The notes under the pieces were generated by a model that worked only from the letters and a program-made list of their open reading frames with translations, ran no database searches and was not told the DNA's origin. Shown piece by piece: positions 1 through 12,496 of a stretch of DNA of 64,000 nt (position 1 is the stretch's first letter; each line of letters starts with the position of its first letter). The translations under genes were made by a program, and so were the position numbers. The DNA comes from Branchinecta lynchi. Lineage: Eukaryota; Arthropoda; Branchiopoda; Anostraca; Branchinectidae. Where the stretch lies: assembly GCA_023053575.1 (NCBI GenBank), contig JAKZAP010000007.1, positions 17,575,508 through 17,639,507 of the forward strand. Reading direction: 5' to 3'.

Positions 1-189
1 AATTGTCCACCGGTTTTAGGTCTATATAGTGAGGGGGCGGAGGCACAGTAATCGGCTTGATATTGAAAAGGGGGCTTGGAGGCTGGCCACATGCTCGGAA
101 TTTTATTTCAGTAGGCGGCACCACACTGCAAAAGTTTCACAACAGTGCGCAGTTTCAACAGATAACACTTAGGGTGTTAGATGTTATGT

Positions 190-1155
190 CGTCCTAGCAC
201 ATCAGGAAGTATGCCGTACTCGCGGGATCGCTAGAAATCCGGACCACCCCCCAAATCCCCCACAGTGCCTGGATCCGGTCTGGTTTTGTCAATGATGTAT
301 CTAGGACTTGTGCTTGTTCTTCCCACCAAGTTGCATCCCGATCCCTCCAATCTATGCACTTCTCAAGATTTCCGGTTCCCTCCTCCAAATCCCCCCAGTG
401 TCATCGGATCCGGCCCGGATTTAAAGTTCGACGTCTCAGACACGAGATTATCCTAAATATCAACTTTCATCAAGATTCGATCACCTGTTCGCAAGTTAAA
501 AATACCTAAATTTTTGGCTTCCCCCTCCCTCCACTCCCCCCCTCCCCCCGGATGTATCGGGGAAGTGACTATTTCCAATTTAATCTGATCACCTGACATG
601 CCTGCCAATTTTCGTCGTCCTAGCACATCAGGAAGTACCGAACTCGAGGGATCACTGGAAACTCGGACCCTCCCCCCCAAACTCCCCCAAAGTGAGCGGA
701 CCCGTTCCAGTATGTCAGTCACGTATCTAGGACGTGTGCTTGTTTTTCCCACAAAGTTTCATCCGGATCTCTCCACTCTAAGTGTTTTCCAAGATTTCCG
801 GTTTTTCCCTCCAACTCCCACCCCCTCCCCCATGTCACCGGATACGGTCTGGATTTAAAATGGAACGTCTGAGACACGAGGTCCACCAAGTTTTATTAAG
901 ATCCGATCACGTGTTCGTAAGCTAAAAATATCTGATTTTTGCGGATTCCCCCTCCCTCCACTCCCCTACAGATGGTCGGATCGGGGAAGCGACTATTTTT
1001 TATTTAATCTTGTCCGGTCCCTGATACGCCTGCCAAGTTTCATCGTCCTAGCTTATCTGGAAGTGCCCGAACTAGCAAAACCGGGACCGACAGACCGACT
1101 GACGGACAGAAATTACAATCGCTACATGGCACATGGCCGAAGGGCAAGTGCCATA
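190..1155 (-). mobile_element. Family A element, degenerate, minus orientation
   Basis: Read on the minus strand this starts with the family A head: a broken form of the TGGCACTTG...CAAGTGCCA hairpin at about 1125-1155, then GTCCGTCAGTCGGTCTGTC, then the TTTTGCTAGTTCGGGCACTTCC segment. It continues into about three diverged internal units with GGGG-rich strips and GATGAAACTTGG. The distal end (GAGCTCGTAGCTCTTG) is absent, so this copy is truncated near 190. Confidence 0.7.
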
Positions 1156-1664
1156 AAACTCGAAAGTTACGGTTTTCTATTTCTTTCATTTACTCTAGGG
1201 AGTCAAATCGATAGCGACTACAAGATTATATAACTGCCAAAAGAAGGGCAAGCTCATTCATAATTCCGTGCACGAGATAAAGTGATACAAAAGTTAGCAA
1301 ACCAGTTATTGCACCACATCGCGCAACATGTTCAAAGTATAAAATTCATCCGTTATGTGATTCGTGATGTTGTAGAGGCGTGATAGTTTTTATTTTGTGT
1401 CAGACTTACTCACGAGTATGTCGACGGACTTCTTTCGGTCAACTTTGGATTCTCATTTATTCTTGCAAGGAATATGTTGAAAATATTTTTGTTTCGAAAG
1501 GGAAGTTTCCTCAGAAACTTTAATTGGTGATTGGTGCGAATTTGGAAGTGGATGTTTTTTATTTGATTCTGGAGCAGACATTTTATTATCCTTGCTCTGT
1601 GTCAGTAGTGAAAACACTTTTGCCCCAGTCACAAACTTACTTTCTGCTTTATAAATGATGGACT

Positions 1665-1745
1665 GAAGGACGAAAATCGTCCTCGGTCGGGATTTGAAAC
1701 TGTGACCTTCGGCTTCCATTGTCAATGCTCCAGGCTATCTATAGG
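1665..1745 (-). pseudogene. Degenerate tRNA-like fragment
   Basis: The minus strand contains a B-box-like CAGTTTCAAATCCCGACC followed by GAGGACGATTTTCGTCC, similar in layout to the two tRNA-like loci at 5570 and 55565. The cloverleaf is not intact. Confidence 0.3.
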
Positions 1746-2994
1746 CTAGAGCGTCAGTACTGAAGCCGAAAGTTGCGGGATAAAATCGTACCCGAGGATA
1801 CTTTTTGCCTTTACTTCAAATGTATTCATCTCAATAGCGATCTTCCTCATCAAATTAAATTTTGGTTTCTTTGATTTTTTTTCCATGAGGCCCTGTCACT
1901 GGGGCCCTAGACCGTCTGCGAGGCTCCTATACTTCTGAATCTAATGCAAAGTCATTCCATATTTATTTATCACGGGTCAAGTTCGTTGTATAAATTTCAT
2001 CTTGCGTCCATAAATTTTATATTTCTGCTTCTGCGACATGCACCAGGTTTGCTTCCATCTTTGTCAATGAAATTTTCACCATAGACCGATAATTCCCGGA
2101 AAAACCATCCCGATTTGATACAATGTAATAGCCTCAGTAATAGCAGCTTGCCGTATCTCATAACGCGAGAAGAAGATTATACAACATAACTCATAATGTG
2201 GCGTTTGGCCTTTTGATCGTTGTCGCCGTGCAGGGTCCGGATTTTGGCCGGACATCAAAAATTTCCTCTCGGAACTTTTGGCATCTGATTGCATGTCCGA
2301 TCCGGTCACGAGATGGAGCGTCCTGATTACATAATGTCTTTACTTACATAAAAGTATACGCATTCTGGTGATCCTGATTGTTTTTCTTAGGTTGCGTTCC
2401 ATGGAGTTATTATCGGTTACGATGGTTACGCTTCTGTTATTAGTTTCGTTCCACCTTCCGGTGTGATGAGAAAATCAGCTCCTTCCTTCCTCTTGTCATT
2501 TTCGTTCCAGAAGATTTGCGATCGTTGCCATTTACTTAAAGCACAACTCTTACTAGAAATGATGTTTTGCCTGTGAAAAGGATCAGAAAAAAAGTTTTTC
2601 AAAAATACCATTACTTTCCACATCGAATTAGCGATTTTCTTGTCAGCGCTTGTCGATACTAACCAGCCTTCCTGCTCTCCGACGCGGCGGGTGGGAGCAA
2701 AACATTTAAAAAACTGAACGCACCGTGGTTAAAAGTTGGAAAACTAAGTAAATAAAAGAAGTAAAAATTAGAAGATTCTCATATCCCTATGTTTGAAAGA
2801 GTTGTCTCCGGTAAACCTCGCTTTGTGTGACGGGCAAAAACTCGGCATGGCCAAAAAAGCGCTAAAATTCGTTAGGCAGAAAACGAAACAATGGAGAATA
2901 GTGGGGATTTTAGAAGCTTACAGTTCAACAAGGGAGCTAGGTATGCTATAAAGGACAGAATAAGCAAGAGGGGTCCTTTAAGAATTTACATCAT

Positions 2995-3310
2995 CAGTAC
3001 CTCATGTAACTTCCTCACTGAGGTTGGATCTGGCCCGGACCTCAAATATTCTACTAGGGACGATGGCCTTTGTACCGTCCAAGCTTCATCATAATCCATC
3101 GACCTATTTGGTCCCTACGCTTGTCATAAAATGTCTGGGACCGCTCTTGTCCTCCATACTTGTATACATAAATGGCGCATCTAGGGCATTTGCTGCGATG
3201 ACCCATCAAGTTTTCGTACACCCTCAAACTCCCCCACCCTTTGCATTTCACGCAGTTTCCGTGCCACCCCCCCCCCCCCCCACCCCCAGGCCCGGGCATA
3301 AGAGATCCAG
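2995..3310. repeat. Degenerate family A-like segment with C/G homopolymer runs
   Basis: Fragments such as GGATCTGGCCCGGACC and CATCATAATCCATCGACC look like decayed family A units in minus orientation, followed by a long C run at about 3267-3280. No ends are identifiable. Confidence 0.35.
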
Positions 3311-5569
3311 GGCCCCCTAGCCAGTTAAGACGCTAACAGATGAGGATCCCAGCTTCCGTGTAAAGGACGACAGGGGCCTATACTGCCCGCCTTCACCAGT
3401 AAATCAGGGTGTCCAGTGTTGTAGTATTTCTAGTACTTAATAAATACTTGAAAACTTGAATGTCTTGGTTTGTCGAAGCCAGACCTGTCAATTCGGAACA
3501 TGACAAATAATGAAGTAGCTTTCCGAGAAGTGGTTGTCAGAAACGAGATGCAACAGAAATCTGAAGAGCGGCCAGAAAGTCGCTTAGGAAGGGATCCGGT
3601 TATTCGACAATATAAACATCCCAGCCGATGCGTCTTTCGTTATTCGGCCTAGCTCTTGCCAAATTATTTGTAGGTGTTAGCAGGTGCCAGATTCGCCCTA
3701 GACTCGAAAAAAGTACTGTTTTTCCTGGCATCTGCTCGAGACAATCTTCTGCCCTTCAAGCAAGTGCAATTTTGCATTCTAAGTTTTCTGGGAGATGATC
3801 TGAAAATGCGTCACTTCAGCTAACATTTCCGTCGATAGACTATTAATTGTCCCATTTGGTGAACGATTATAAGTTTCTGTTCGGCGAAATGAAATTTTTA
3901 ACAGTAAACGCCATTAAGTGAAAGCGGGCCTTTGTGCAATAACAGCTCGTCGATAATTGGAGGAACTTTTTGGAGGGTGAATTTTAAGGGAATGGGCTTA
4001 TTAAGTTAATTAAGAATACATTTTTGGGGGTAATTAACAATTTGGCGAGGCTCGTCCGGATAGCAGCGAAGCACCGAGAAGAATTTATGTAATAAAACTT
4101 TTTTTTATCGGGTATGTTATTTGTTTTCTTCTTTTTAGTGTATTTGCTGTCGCTTGGCTTTTGCCATAACATCAGTCGTATCACGTCATTGCAGCCTGTC
4201 GACTGTCATTTGAGCTGTTTAAAAAAAGAGGATTTCTAGAGATATCTGAATTTATCAGACAAGGAACGACCTAGGATGACAAAAATATTTGTGAGGGCAT
4301 AGCTACCCCGCCACCGTCGAGTCAAAAAAGAAGAAAAATTACTTTTTCGGTTTAGACAGACGGATGGCTGCATTGTCGAATATATGCGCTGTATTCCGCA
4401 TTCGCTATGCCGCACATACTAGCGCTATCGTCATTCTGGTCACTACTAACTATGAAAAATAAGAAATACATTCGTTCCACATTTTATAGGTATTGCAAAT
4501 TGCTTCTAGGACTACCTCCGTGGGCCCGTAACTCTAGATTGTCGGCAAAGTATAATGTCACCGATCTGTTTATTGCAGTATCTGAGCGAATTGCAGGTTG
4601 TATTCGTTCTCTTGACGCTAGCCATGTTGCCCCATGTGTAAATAGAGTATACAAATCTATGTGTTACATGCTGTATGTTCTTGTCTTTTTTCTTCTTTTC
4701 TTTCATACTCCGTTTGTGACTTTTGCCTTAAAAATGGGAAATAGATTTCATTCATTCAGTAGCCTCACCGTCCTCAAGGCTACCAAAACGGAAATTACAA
4801 CTGGAGAAAATTCTAATCAATCCGCGTCGGCTAGGAAGGAAATGTGGGACGATCTTGTCTTCCCGGATGGATTTTCTACACTTTCATCATGAAGCGTAAA
4901 AAATCTCAACTCTTCCGCACGGAATTGATGATGGTGTCGAAAATCTCGGAAGGACTTCCAGGCCATGACAGCCCAACCCTGATTTCCAAACCGTTTTAGC
5001 ATTTTGGTTAGAATCTCCCTCATGAACCATTTTTTAAGCAACAGTAGCCTATAAAAGACTTGATCTAAACCAGCGGCAAACCTTGACTTTATCCGCAACC
5101 TGTGCCAGCTACACAAAGTTTACATTCGGACAAATAAACCAGAAATAAACAGGTCTCTCATAAAAAGACGGTTGCCAAGAAAACACGTGGTTGAGAGAAA
5201 AATGTTGTTTTTGTGAGTTTATCTCTGTTACTCTAGGAATCTCTTTCCGTTTTTCTGCGACATTCCTGCCAACTGGGAAAGCGCGCGAAATTTTACGCTC
5301 GCCTGTAACTGTCTGAATCATTTGTCTTGAAAATAACAACAAGGGAGGCCAACAAAAATAGGAGTATCGGTCGACCCATGTCTATGTCTTTGTGAACTTG
5401 AATGTCCTCATAATAATACATAGACTTGAATGTACTCATAATTATTATTAATTTCCGTGACATGGGGTTGTGGACTTGCTAGATGAATTTGCCTTCGGGC
5501 GGGATCACTGTTCCTATGGCCGGCGTCTACCAGACTTATTGTAGTGGTCTGCGAACTCTATTCACAAGC

Positions 5570-5643
5570 CCCTCGGTAGCTCAAATGGTAAGAGCGCCTG
5601 CCTTGTAAGCAGAGGGTCCTGGGTTCAAATCCCGGCTGAGGAG
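5570..5643 (+). tRNA. tRNA-Thr (anticodon TGT), gene or tRNA-derived repeat
   Basis: The cloverleaf folds well. The acceptor CCCTCGG pairs with CTGAGGA except for C-A at the first pair. The D stem is GCTC/GAGC, the anticodon stem has four of five pairs with loop CTTGTAA, and the T arm is CTGGG-TTCAAAT-CCCGG. The anticodon TGT is at 5604-5606 and reads ACA. An A box (TAGCTCAAATGG) and a B box (GGTTCAAATCC) are present, and a T5 Pol III terminator starts at 5646. The acceptor mismatch, and two other loci that share the B-box region and flank (55565-55620 and about 1670-1740, both minus), leave open that this is the head of a tRNA-derived SINE rather than a working gene. Confidence 0.7.
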
Positions 5644-5849
5644 CATTTTTGTCTTATAAAATTGAATGTCCTCACGGAATATTACAGTCACCGGTATGAC
5701 CTTAATGGGATGACCCCATTTGGTTGTCAACTGACGGTATTGAAACGATGATTGTCATCCTTCCTCCAAATCTTTCTACCAATCCAGAATTTCTGCTGGG
5801 CTACAAAGTGTTGAAAAACATTAGATCAAGGACGACTAGGGAGTTAACG

Positions 5850-6345
5850 GAAAAAATACTCCTTGAGCCCAAGCCGACTGGGAATCATAAAAATGACTCA
5901 ACACGGAAAAGTCAGCTGCGATATTTCGAACCTTCTTGGCAAGGGTCGTCCTCGGGCTGTTGCTGGAAGAAGCGAACCTGCAATAATCACACTGTCAGAA
6001 GTTTCGTAACCGATAACACAAGGATGCGCAGTTTCAACCTACAACACTTGAGATGTAGTCAGTTATGATTTTGAAAACGTTATGTATTAGCTGACTTATT
6101 TCTTTGTCATCGTGATATCGGAAAAGACAGCAGATGTTTTTTCGGCAGTTTTTCGGCTCTTCCTGACAATGCTTGTTGTGCATAGCATTTAATGCATACC
6201 GTTTTCAAAATCACAACAGATGATATCCCAAGTGTTGTCTATTGAAACTGCGCATCCTTGTGTTCTCTGTTATGAAACTTCTGACAGTGCAATTATTGCA
6301 TATCGTAGCCGATATTTCCGTGTTCAGACATTTTTAAATATAGTT
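5850..6345. repeat. Foldback of family D joined to a decayed family C piece
   Basis: Large inverted arms read CACTGTCAGAAGTTTCGTAAC at 5985 and the reverse complement (GAAACTTCTGACAGTG) ending near 6292. The arms continue inward through GATGCGCAGTTTCAAC and TTTTGAAAACG, and outward through AACACGGAAA. A degraded hammerhead-like piece (CTTGGCAAGGGTCGTCCTC) sits only in the left arm. No coding capacity. Confidence 0.75.
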
Positions 6346-6399
6346 AACAGAGTCGGGGCCAGTTGGCATAGAACAAACTTCTTCAACTTTTGTATTTAT

Positions 6400-8020
6400 T
6401 TAAGATAGTTTGTCTTTAGAAAATAGACAGGAAGACTCAGACCCTGTTCCACCCTACTTACCGCGGTTACTTCGCAAGACGTCACGGAGTCTGGCTTCTT
6501 GGCGTCAAGGCTGGAACATAATTTTCTATTTTCGGCAAAATATCACGCCGCGGCCTGGTCGGGCCAGTCACGTCGCAGAGATCGTAGTTACCACGCTAAA
6601 GTTTAACCGAAAAGGGCTGGGATAGGACAATCTAGTTATCCAGCACTTATTCACTTAAATTGGCTTGAAGACCCGCTGAAAATGCGTTACTTCGCTGTTG
6701 CGCTATCCACGAATAATCGATTTTCAAATAGTGGAATTTCCGTGTGATTTGTGGTACCTCTATGCGCTCGTATTTTTGTTGTATGCCTTACGAGAAAGAT
6801 TTATTCGAGAAAGCAATCTTCACCGATCTTACCACTGCCCACTGAAGAGCCGCGTTTGTGTCGAGATTAAAAGTTCAGAATTTACGCTGTGGCGACGGCG
6901 CAGATATTCTGAACGTCAGAACTAGAGCAGATAGTGGAAAGTAAAAATAATCACTTTGAAGAACCCAAATAATACTGTGTGTTCAGTTAAATGACACAAA
7001 AATAAGTTGGCTTTTCACGCTCCCGAGCGTGGTAAGCAAATAGTTATTCTATTTCGAGAAGGTTGGAACGGTTTGCGTAGTAATTTATCACGAGGATGGA
7101 ACGGAGTGGAACACGCGAACACGAAGTGCACTAGACAAGTACCAACTATACTTTCTTACATATTATAAATTTTATATTACCATTTTGGCTCTCGGCCGGG
7201 GCTCATTCCGAGGTCTGGGTTCCTAGGCAACTGCATAGTTTGCCTAATTTCGCCGCTGAATTCCAGGATCATAATTAGCAGCCGAGATGTTCCATCGAGG
7301 ACATCCGTGCTTGTCAAGAAGCGACACATTCTCTTATAAATCAGTTAACGGGACTTCCTTTCGCCCAATATCCCAGAATAAAGCACTCTAAAACCAATAT
7401 TGCCAACGAAAACTGTCTATTATATTAGCCTACAGGACGATATTTGGGCTCACGGACTTCGGTTAACATATAAACGAAAAGGAAAATGCAGCTCCTCTTC
7501 GAAAGTGATCTGCCTAACAGACGGACAATTTTGACGAAGTCAAAGACATCGTGTCACTTACGTTTTGGGATACTAAAAAGTACAATAATTATTTTTGAGG
7601 ATGGAACCAAGATCGGCAATACCGAACATCTCCCATTTCAAGTTGTTGAGACCGAAAATATAACTCGCTCAGTATTATTTATTGTGTAGGTTATCATTTT
7701 TGTCTCAGAGATTATGTTTAGACGTCGTTATGTCCAGTTATGTATCATGACGGGTACAAATTACTATAAGAAGGATAGTTTGGAAACGGAAAAAGTTTAA
7801 AATAATTGTCGAAAATGTCAGAAAAGTGAATATGCTTAATAAAGCGTGGGGTGCGGAGTTTCTGAACATTCGACAGAAGGACTTGCAAGGGTATCAGGAT
7901 GTAAACTATAATCCGTACCATACTTGGCCTACCCCCCCCCTTCATTTATCAGCATTCAGAGAATTCAAAATATACAGATACCACACACCCAAATTTTGTT
8001 TGTAGGTTGTTTTTATTTTG
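6400..8020. other. Upstream flank of exon A, nothing recognised
   Basis: I looked for a coding exon ending in phase 1 that could precede exon A and found none that I trust. No repeats of the main families are present. Confidence 0.45.
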
Positions 8021-8023
8021 CAG

Positions 8024-8274
8024 TTTGTTACGATATGTACGGCAATGGGGTATCTCCATACATGCCATACGGCTCCCAGTTTCTACCGACAGTGATGCTA
8101 CAGCCTATGCAATGGTATGACAAGCAGCCTGGGGAGCAGCTGTATTATTATGCTTTAATGTACCCAACCCCAGTGATATCCGAAGGCGGAATTCCCGAGG
8201 AAGGGAAAATCATTGAAGAGGAAGAAGAAGAAAGTGTGGGAAGCTGCTGTAGGCGAGGCTCGCTATCATCGCAG
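8024..8274 (+). CDS. Exon A of a large CaaX-ended protein gene (N-terminal part seen)
   Basis: This is the first exon I can support for the spliced gene ending at 54737. It starts after a TTTTATTTTGCAG acceptor and ends at GCAG|GTGAGA. Two leading bases complete a codon, then 83 codons follow (residues 1-83 of the joined frame). The peptide is rich in Tyr, Met and Pro near its start (CYDMYGNG, YMPYGS), then has a run of Glu and a CCRRGS motif. It contains no recognisable catalytic domain and looks intrinsically disordered. If an upstream exon exists it must end in phase 1. Otherwise translation could start at the ATG at 8035, whose context is weak. I found no convincing upstream exon in 1-8000, so the true 5' end may lie outside the window or be a noncoding exon. 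Confidence 0.72.
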
Positions 8275-8724
8275 GTGAGATTCAGGACGATTCGTTGCAC
8301 TCCGGGCTGTTTCTGGTTTTTCACCAGTTTCCGATCCTTGTCCTACAGCGCGTGACTGGTGGCATGACTAGAACCTGCTTCCCCAGCAGGTTCTGGTTGG
8401 TCTGCACCAGTAAGCACTAACCCGGAACTGTTTAGTCCGAAAACGGGTTATAACATCGGGGAGCAGTCACCGGTGAATGCAAAAACGAAGAAGGACCGCT
8501 TAATAAGAATCGCCTTATAAGGGCTCCGGGACAAAGAACGCAGCTAGCTCCGCAATTCTCTTCGCAGAAATTGTGTCTATACTCGGGATTTCAAATGCGC
8601 TTTTAAGTCGCTCGAGCCTAGAAGACTGAGGAGAAATAATTTGGTTACCAACTTCGTTTCCTTCTATCTTTCTCGACCCTTTCTTTCGAGTGCAAACTAC
8701 GACCTTGGATCAAAACTGATTTAC

Positions 8725-9772
8725 TTTTTTGGATCCCAGAACGTAAGTAGAGGGACACCTATGACATCGCAGAAGTTGTCCGTCTGTCTGTGAGCACGAT
8801 AACTCTCGAAGGGAATGAGATATTTTGATGAAACTAGGTGTGAGGATTCTTTTGCTCAAGGGAAAGGTCAGGTTCGTAGATGGGCTATGTAGCCCTACAT
8901 TTAGGGCTGGGGGAGGGGGTTCAGACAAAATATTTTAAAACAGTGATTATGGGGAAGAAAACATGCTAAATGAAAACAGGAATACGTAAACCATTTTCTC
9001 GCCAGATAAGTAGTTAGCCCGGAATCCGGCAAAAACTGGAAACTTTGTTAAAAGCGAAAGTTGTATTTGTAGGTGGTTAGACGTTCGATCTAGGGGTAAG
9101 AAGAGACGCTGAATCCATATATGAGATAATCCTTTTTTACCCGGATATATAGTTCGCCCGGGATCTGGCTGAAACAGAAAGATTTGTTTTAAGTTAAATT
9201 TTATATGAAGTTGTTTAGATGTTGAATATAGGGGTAAGAAGATACGCTGAATTGGTCTTTGAGCTTTATTTTTCGCCGGACAAGTAGTTCCAACGGAAAA
9301 TTGGCAGAAGTAAGGCAGGAAGTTTCGATCGGTCAAAATAGATATGACTTAGAAGGGTAAACACACATGCTGAATCCATATCTGAACTTCGTTTTCTCAG
9401 ATCTACCAGTTATTGTACTGTTTATTCAAACAATGTTTACAACGGATACGTCAGCTACGATCCTTCATCAGCGATAGGCCCTTCTGGGCAAGGGTCCTTG
9501 TCAACAGCCTGACGAGGACCCTTGCCAGGAAGGGCCGAATCGCTGATGAAGAATCATAGCTGACGTATCCGTTGTAAACATTGTTTGAATAAATGTTTCA
9601 AAGTTAGCTTCGGTTCAAAGAATATTTACTGTATTGTCTTTTGAAAAAAGTTTCGAAGGTGTTTCAACCCCCACTATAAGCCTTGATCTGTTTCTAAAAT
9701 TTAAAAATAAAAATATTCAACTGGATTAAATATTACATTTTTGGGATCCCATCGAAACCTTTGGTCTTGTTG
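8725..9772 (-). mobile_element. Family B element (GGATCC-palindrome ends), interrupted
   Basis: It starts with TTTTTTGGATCCC and a GTCCGTCTGTCTGTGAGCACG block. It continues through GATGAAACTAGG, GGGG strips and three ~135 bp units (AAGTTGTTTAGATGTT, GGTAAGAAG, CCGGA..GGC), and ends TTTTTGGGATCCCATCGAAACC then TTTGGTCTTGTTG. A compact family C foldback at about 9420-9633 has inserted near the distal end. No ORF of note. Confidence 0.8.
9420..9633. mobile_element. Family C compact foldback
   Basis: The left arm begins TTTATTCAAACAATG and reads through GGATACGTCAGC and GGCCCTTCTGGGCAAGGGTC. The right arm is its reverse complement and ends TTGAATAAATGTTTCAAAG, then TTCAAAGAATAT. The right arm carries CTGACGA at about 9509, but the second box reads GAAT instead of GAAA. 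It is inserted in a family B element; imperfect flanking repeats TTATTGTACTG and TTACTGTATTG may be a decayed target duplication. Confidence 0.8.
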
Positions 9773-10013
9773 TAAATGCGGCATTGTTTCCTGAGTAAAT
9801 TGACAGTATTTAGCGAAGTTTCATCTTTTCTTCTAGAGGAGTTGACCTGCTATTTTGGCAGCAGCTTGTGAATTCAAATTCGGAGAACTTTAGATATTCA
9901 ATTTTAGCATTATAGTGCAAAAATGAGCCAAAAAACTCACGAACTTGAAACACATTCGGATGTACACATAGTAGAAATCAACATTAGTATGAGAAGATTG
10001 CTTTTGGCTTCAT

Positions 10014-10145
10014 TTATTCAAACAATGTTTGCAACGGATACGTCAGCTATGATTTTTCATCAGCGATATTTCGGCCCTTCTTGGCAAGGGTCCTCATCAG
10101 GCTGTCAACTGTACCCAGACTGTACCCAGAACAAGTTGAACTAAG
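10014..10145 (-). mobile_element. Family C half-copy with hammerhead-like core
   Basis: This is a single arm of the family C foldback. On the minus strand the core reads CTGATGA (10094-10100), then a helix of GG(A)CCCTT paired with AAGGGCC, then GAAA (10069-10072). This is the copy closest to the hammerhead consensus. Confidence 0.75.
10069..10100 (-). ncRNA. Hammerhead-ribozyme-like core (CTGATGA variant)
   Basis: This copy has the canonical CTGATGA box, a seven-pair helix with one bulged A, and GAAA. Confidence 0.5.
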
Positions 10146-10639
10146 CAACGCCGGCGAATTTTTTTCGCAAGCCTAAACGTTCACTTCGTAAAGCCGATCA
10201 ATTATTTTACATTACCGGCATTACCGCGGCTCTTTCACAATTATTGTGGCTTCTCTTGTATCAAGGGAAGCCTTAGTGTCCAGTTCCAGGAAGTTTGGGA
10301 AGTAGGGTAACAATTAAGGTCTCGCTCGAGCAACTTGACTTTTTCTTCACCTTCCTAAGTTACCAAAAGGGAAGAAATCTATTCTTCTTGCAGTTCCATA
10401 CTTAATTATATTCTTTTGGCTGTCCCGATGATAGATTAATTCGATCATATTGCTTGTCGTTTTTTTACGAGATAAAGCAGTAGGCTTTATCTCGTACGTA
10501 ACTTTTTCTCTACGTAACAGAAATTAGTAGGTTATTATTTTACCCCCGATGACTATTTTGCCAATCGTTACTTTTTATACTGTTTGTTCTCAGTGTTGTA
10601 TATGTAATGAAGACTTATGAAGACGAGAGAGGACAAATT

Positions 10640-10935
10640 GACAAATTAATTAATAAATTTTTAGTTTATTTTAGTGAATGTTTGGTTAGAATATGATAGT
10701 AAATGTGTACTGGTTGCGTTTTTCAAGCGCGTATGTGCTTTGTGTGTAACCGGTCGTCAAGCCGGAATGATTTTTTTTAGTAAAGTTGTTGAATCCTGAA
10801 TCCTAATTCGAGTACTTTCTAGTATATGTTGATAATTTTGGTTAGTATTTTATGTATGTTTGACTCTGCCACCTGCTATTCGGCTAGTCCGTAATTGGTG
10901 TTGAAATAAAATTGAATTGATTGAAATTAAAAAAA
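10640..10935 (+). mobile_element. LINE 3' UTR and tail
   Basis: It ends GAAATAAAATTGAATTGATT then GAAATTAAAA, a tail similar in type to those at 49890 and 52115. A 12-bp hairpin (ACGAGATAAAGC/GCTTTATCTCGT) lies just upstream at 10467-10495. No coding part is left. Confidence 0.5.
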
Positions 10936-11211
10936 TTATAGAACAAGAGCTAGAAGCTCACATGGCACTTGCAAGGCTGGTTGAGAGGATGAGAGGAATT
11001 TGCCAGTTCGTGGGTTTGTTCTGATCGTTTGAAAGTAGAACCCTTGAGATAAGAATGACAATACGGCCTTTGGCATCGTGAGAATGTATCGTTTGGTAAA
11101 AAGTATTTTTATTTTTGTTGGCTGTAATGACGCGCACTTTGGCGCTAGAAATTCATCCGTAAGCAAAACCCCAGTGGCAAAAACGATAATGGGCCCTTGG
11201 GGATTAAATAT

Positions 11212-11300
11212 AAAAGTCAGCTACTACATTCTTCAGCGGTAATTCGGCCCTTCTTGGCAAGGATCCTCGTCAGGCTGTCCCCGGAATAAACGGACCTGCA
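11212..11300 (-). mobile_element. Family C half-copy
   Basis: The minus strand reads GACAGCCTGACGAGGATCC, the helix loop GCCAAGAAGGGCC, then GAAT in place of GAAA. The flanks diverge. Confidence 0.6.
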
Positions 11301-11554
11301 ATCTTTTTGTTTTTGTTTGTGCTTTTATTTAACGTTTTGACATCCAGGCTATTTTAACGAATATTGGGGAAAATAAAATGATTCTGAAAAAAAAAAAATC
11401 TTGGTTTTCTTTCTTGATTTTTCTCCCTCACGACTGGGGATTATGAATTAATGGAAATGATACATACCATAAGGTTGGCACACACACTTCTCGTGTGTTC
11501 CAACCCTCTACCCAGAAGCTACCATTGTCGTTTCGACCTGTTAGAAGGGTTATT

Positions 11555-11705
11555 TATAAGTGTATTTGCTATAAAGTGTATCTAAAGAACGTAAACATGT
11601 TTATTTATTTTGTTCTGTTGTAGCTTTTCATTAGTGCCGTTTACTTTGTTTTCTATTACTCCGCCATGAAAAGCGGGTCATGAATAAATTAACAATAAAT
11701 AAATT
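11555..11705 (+). mobile_element. Possible LINE 3' end
   Basis: A noncoding stretch ends GGGTCATGAATAAATTAACA then AATAAATAAATT, resembling a retrotransposon tail with an AATAAA-type repeat. Confidence 0.3.
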
Positions 11706-12496
11706 GGAGCGAAGATATTGATAGAAGGCACATACCCTTTTACTTCAGCGGGGTCTAGAAAAAAAAAATATAGAAATGATAAACCTCATTGATAAACAAG
11801 GGACCGACTTTTTGGAATTTCAGATGAAAATGCCGTGAGAGATCCGCCCTTCTTCGCGCGATATATCTTTTACAATCAACAATTCCTTCCATTTCAGTAG
11901 TTAGAGCTGGAACAGCAATTTTTCTACAGCGACCTTCCAGAGACTGCAATCTCTTCTCGCAATTTCTGTCCCTTTTGAAAGTTTCCAGAAATTTCCGGAA
12001 ACTCTTTTTGATTGCTCCCGCTCTCAAATCACGTTTCCATTGTCCTGTTCCAAGATGATGGGCGTGTCACCTGGCATCCCTGCCCGGTCTAGGTTTCAGA
12101 TGAAGGCTGCGCACACTAATCGGGTTTTCCTCTTTTTGGCATTTTTTTTTGCATAGGAATACTTGCCGTATTTCCATGGTGTTAGTGTTCGTCATATTGT
12201 TTACAGCGTGCCTTCAGTTTTGTCTTAGCTTTATTTTTTCCAAAGTTGGATGAACGTATAAGTTTTTTCAGCTTAGAATTTAACACTTACAGTAGACTAG
12301 ATAAGCAGTGTGTCAGAGAAGCCAGCCACCTTTAGAGACAGTTCTTGTTTAATGATTTTATATAACATGATAAAACTATAAATATTTGAAAAATTAATAA
12401 AAAATATTTAAACCGCGAAATACTAAATACCAATACTCACTTGGCATTCGCGAATTTGAATAAGATGAAACATGGAGAAGAGAGAATGCGTGTCAC

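Larger units (their letters stand above)
1156..5560. other. Non-coding stretch, no supported gene
   Basis: Apart from the tRNA-like fragment near 1700 and the decayed repeat near 3000, I see nothing here that supports a gene. The 161-codon frame at 4407 has no splice context, compositional signal or family resemblance. AATAAATACTTGAAAACTTG near 3440 may be another retroelement tail. Confidence 0.5.

Noticed and set aside
4407..4892. 161-codon frame with a hydrophobic stretch
   Set aside because: No family resemblance, no splice context, and composition like the surrounding non-coding DNA.
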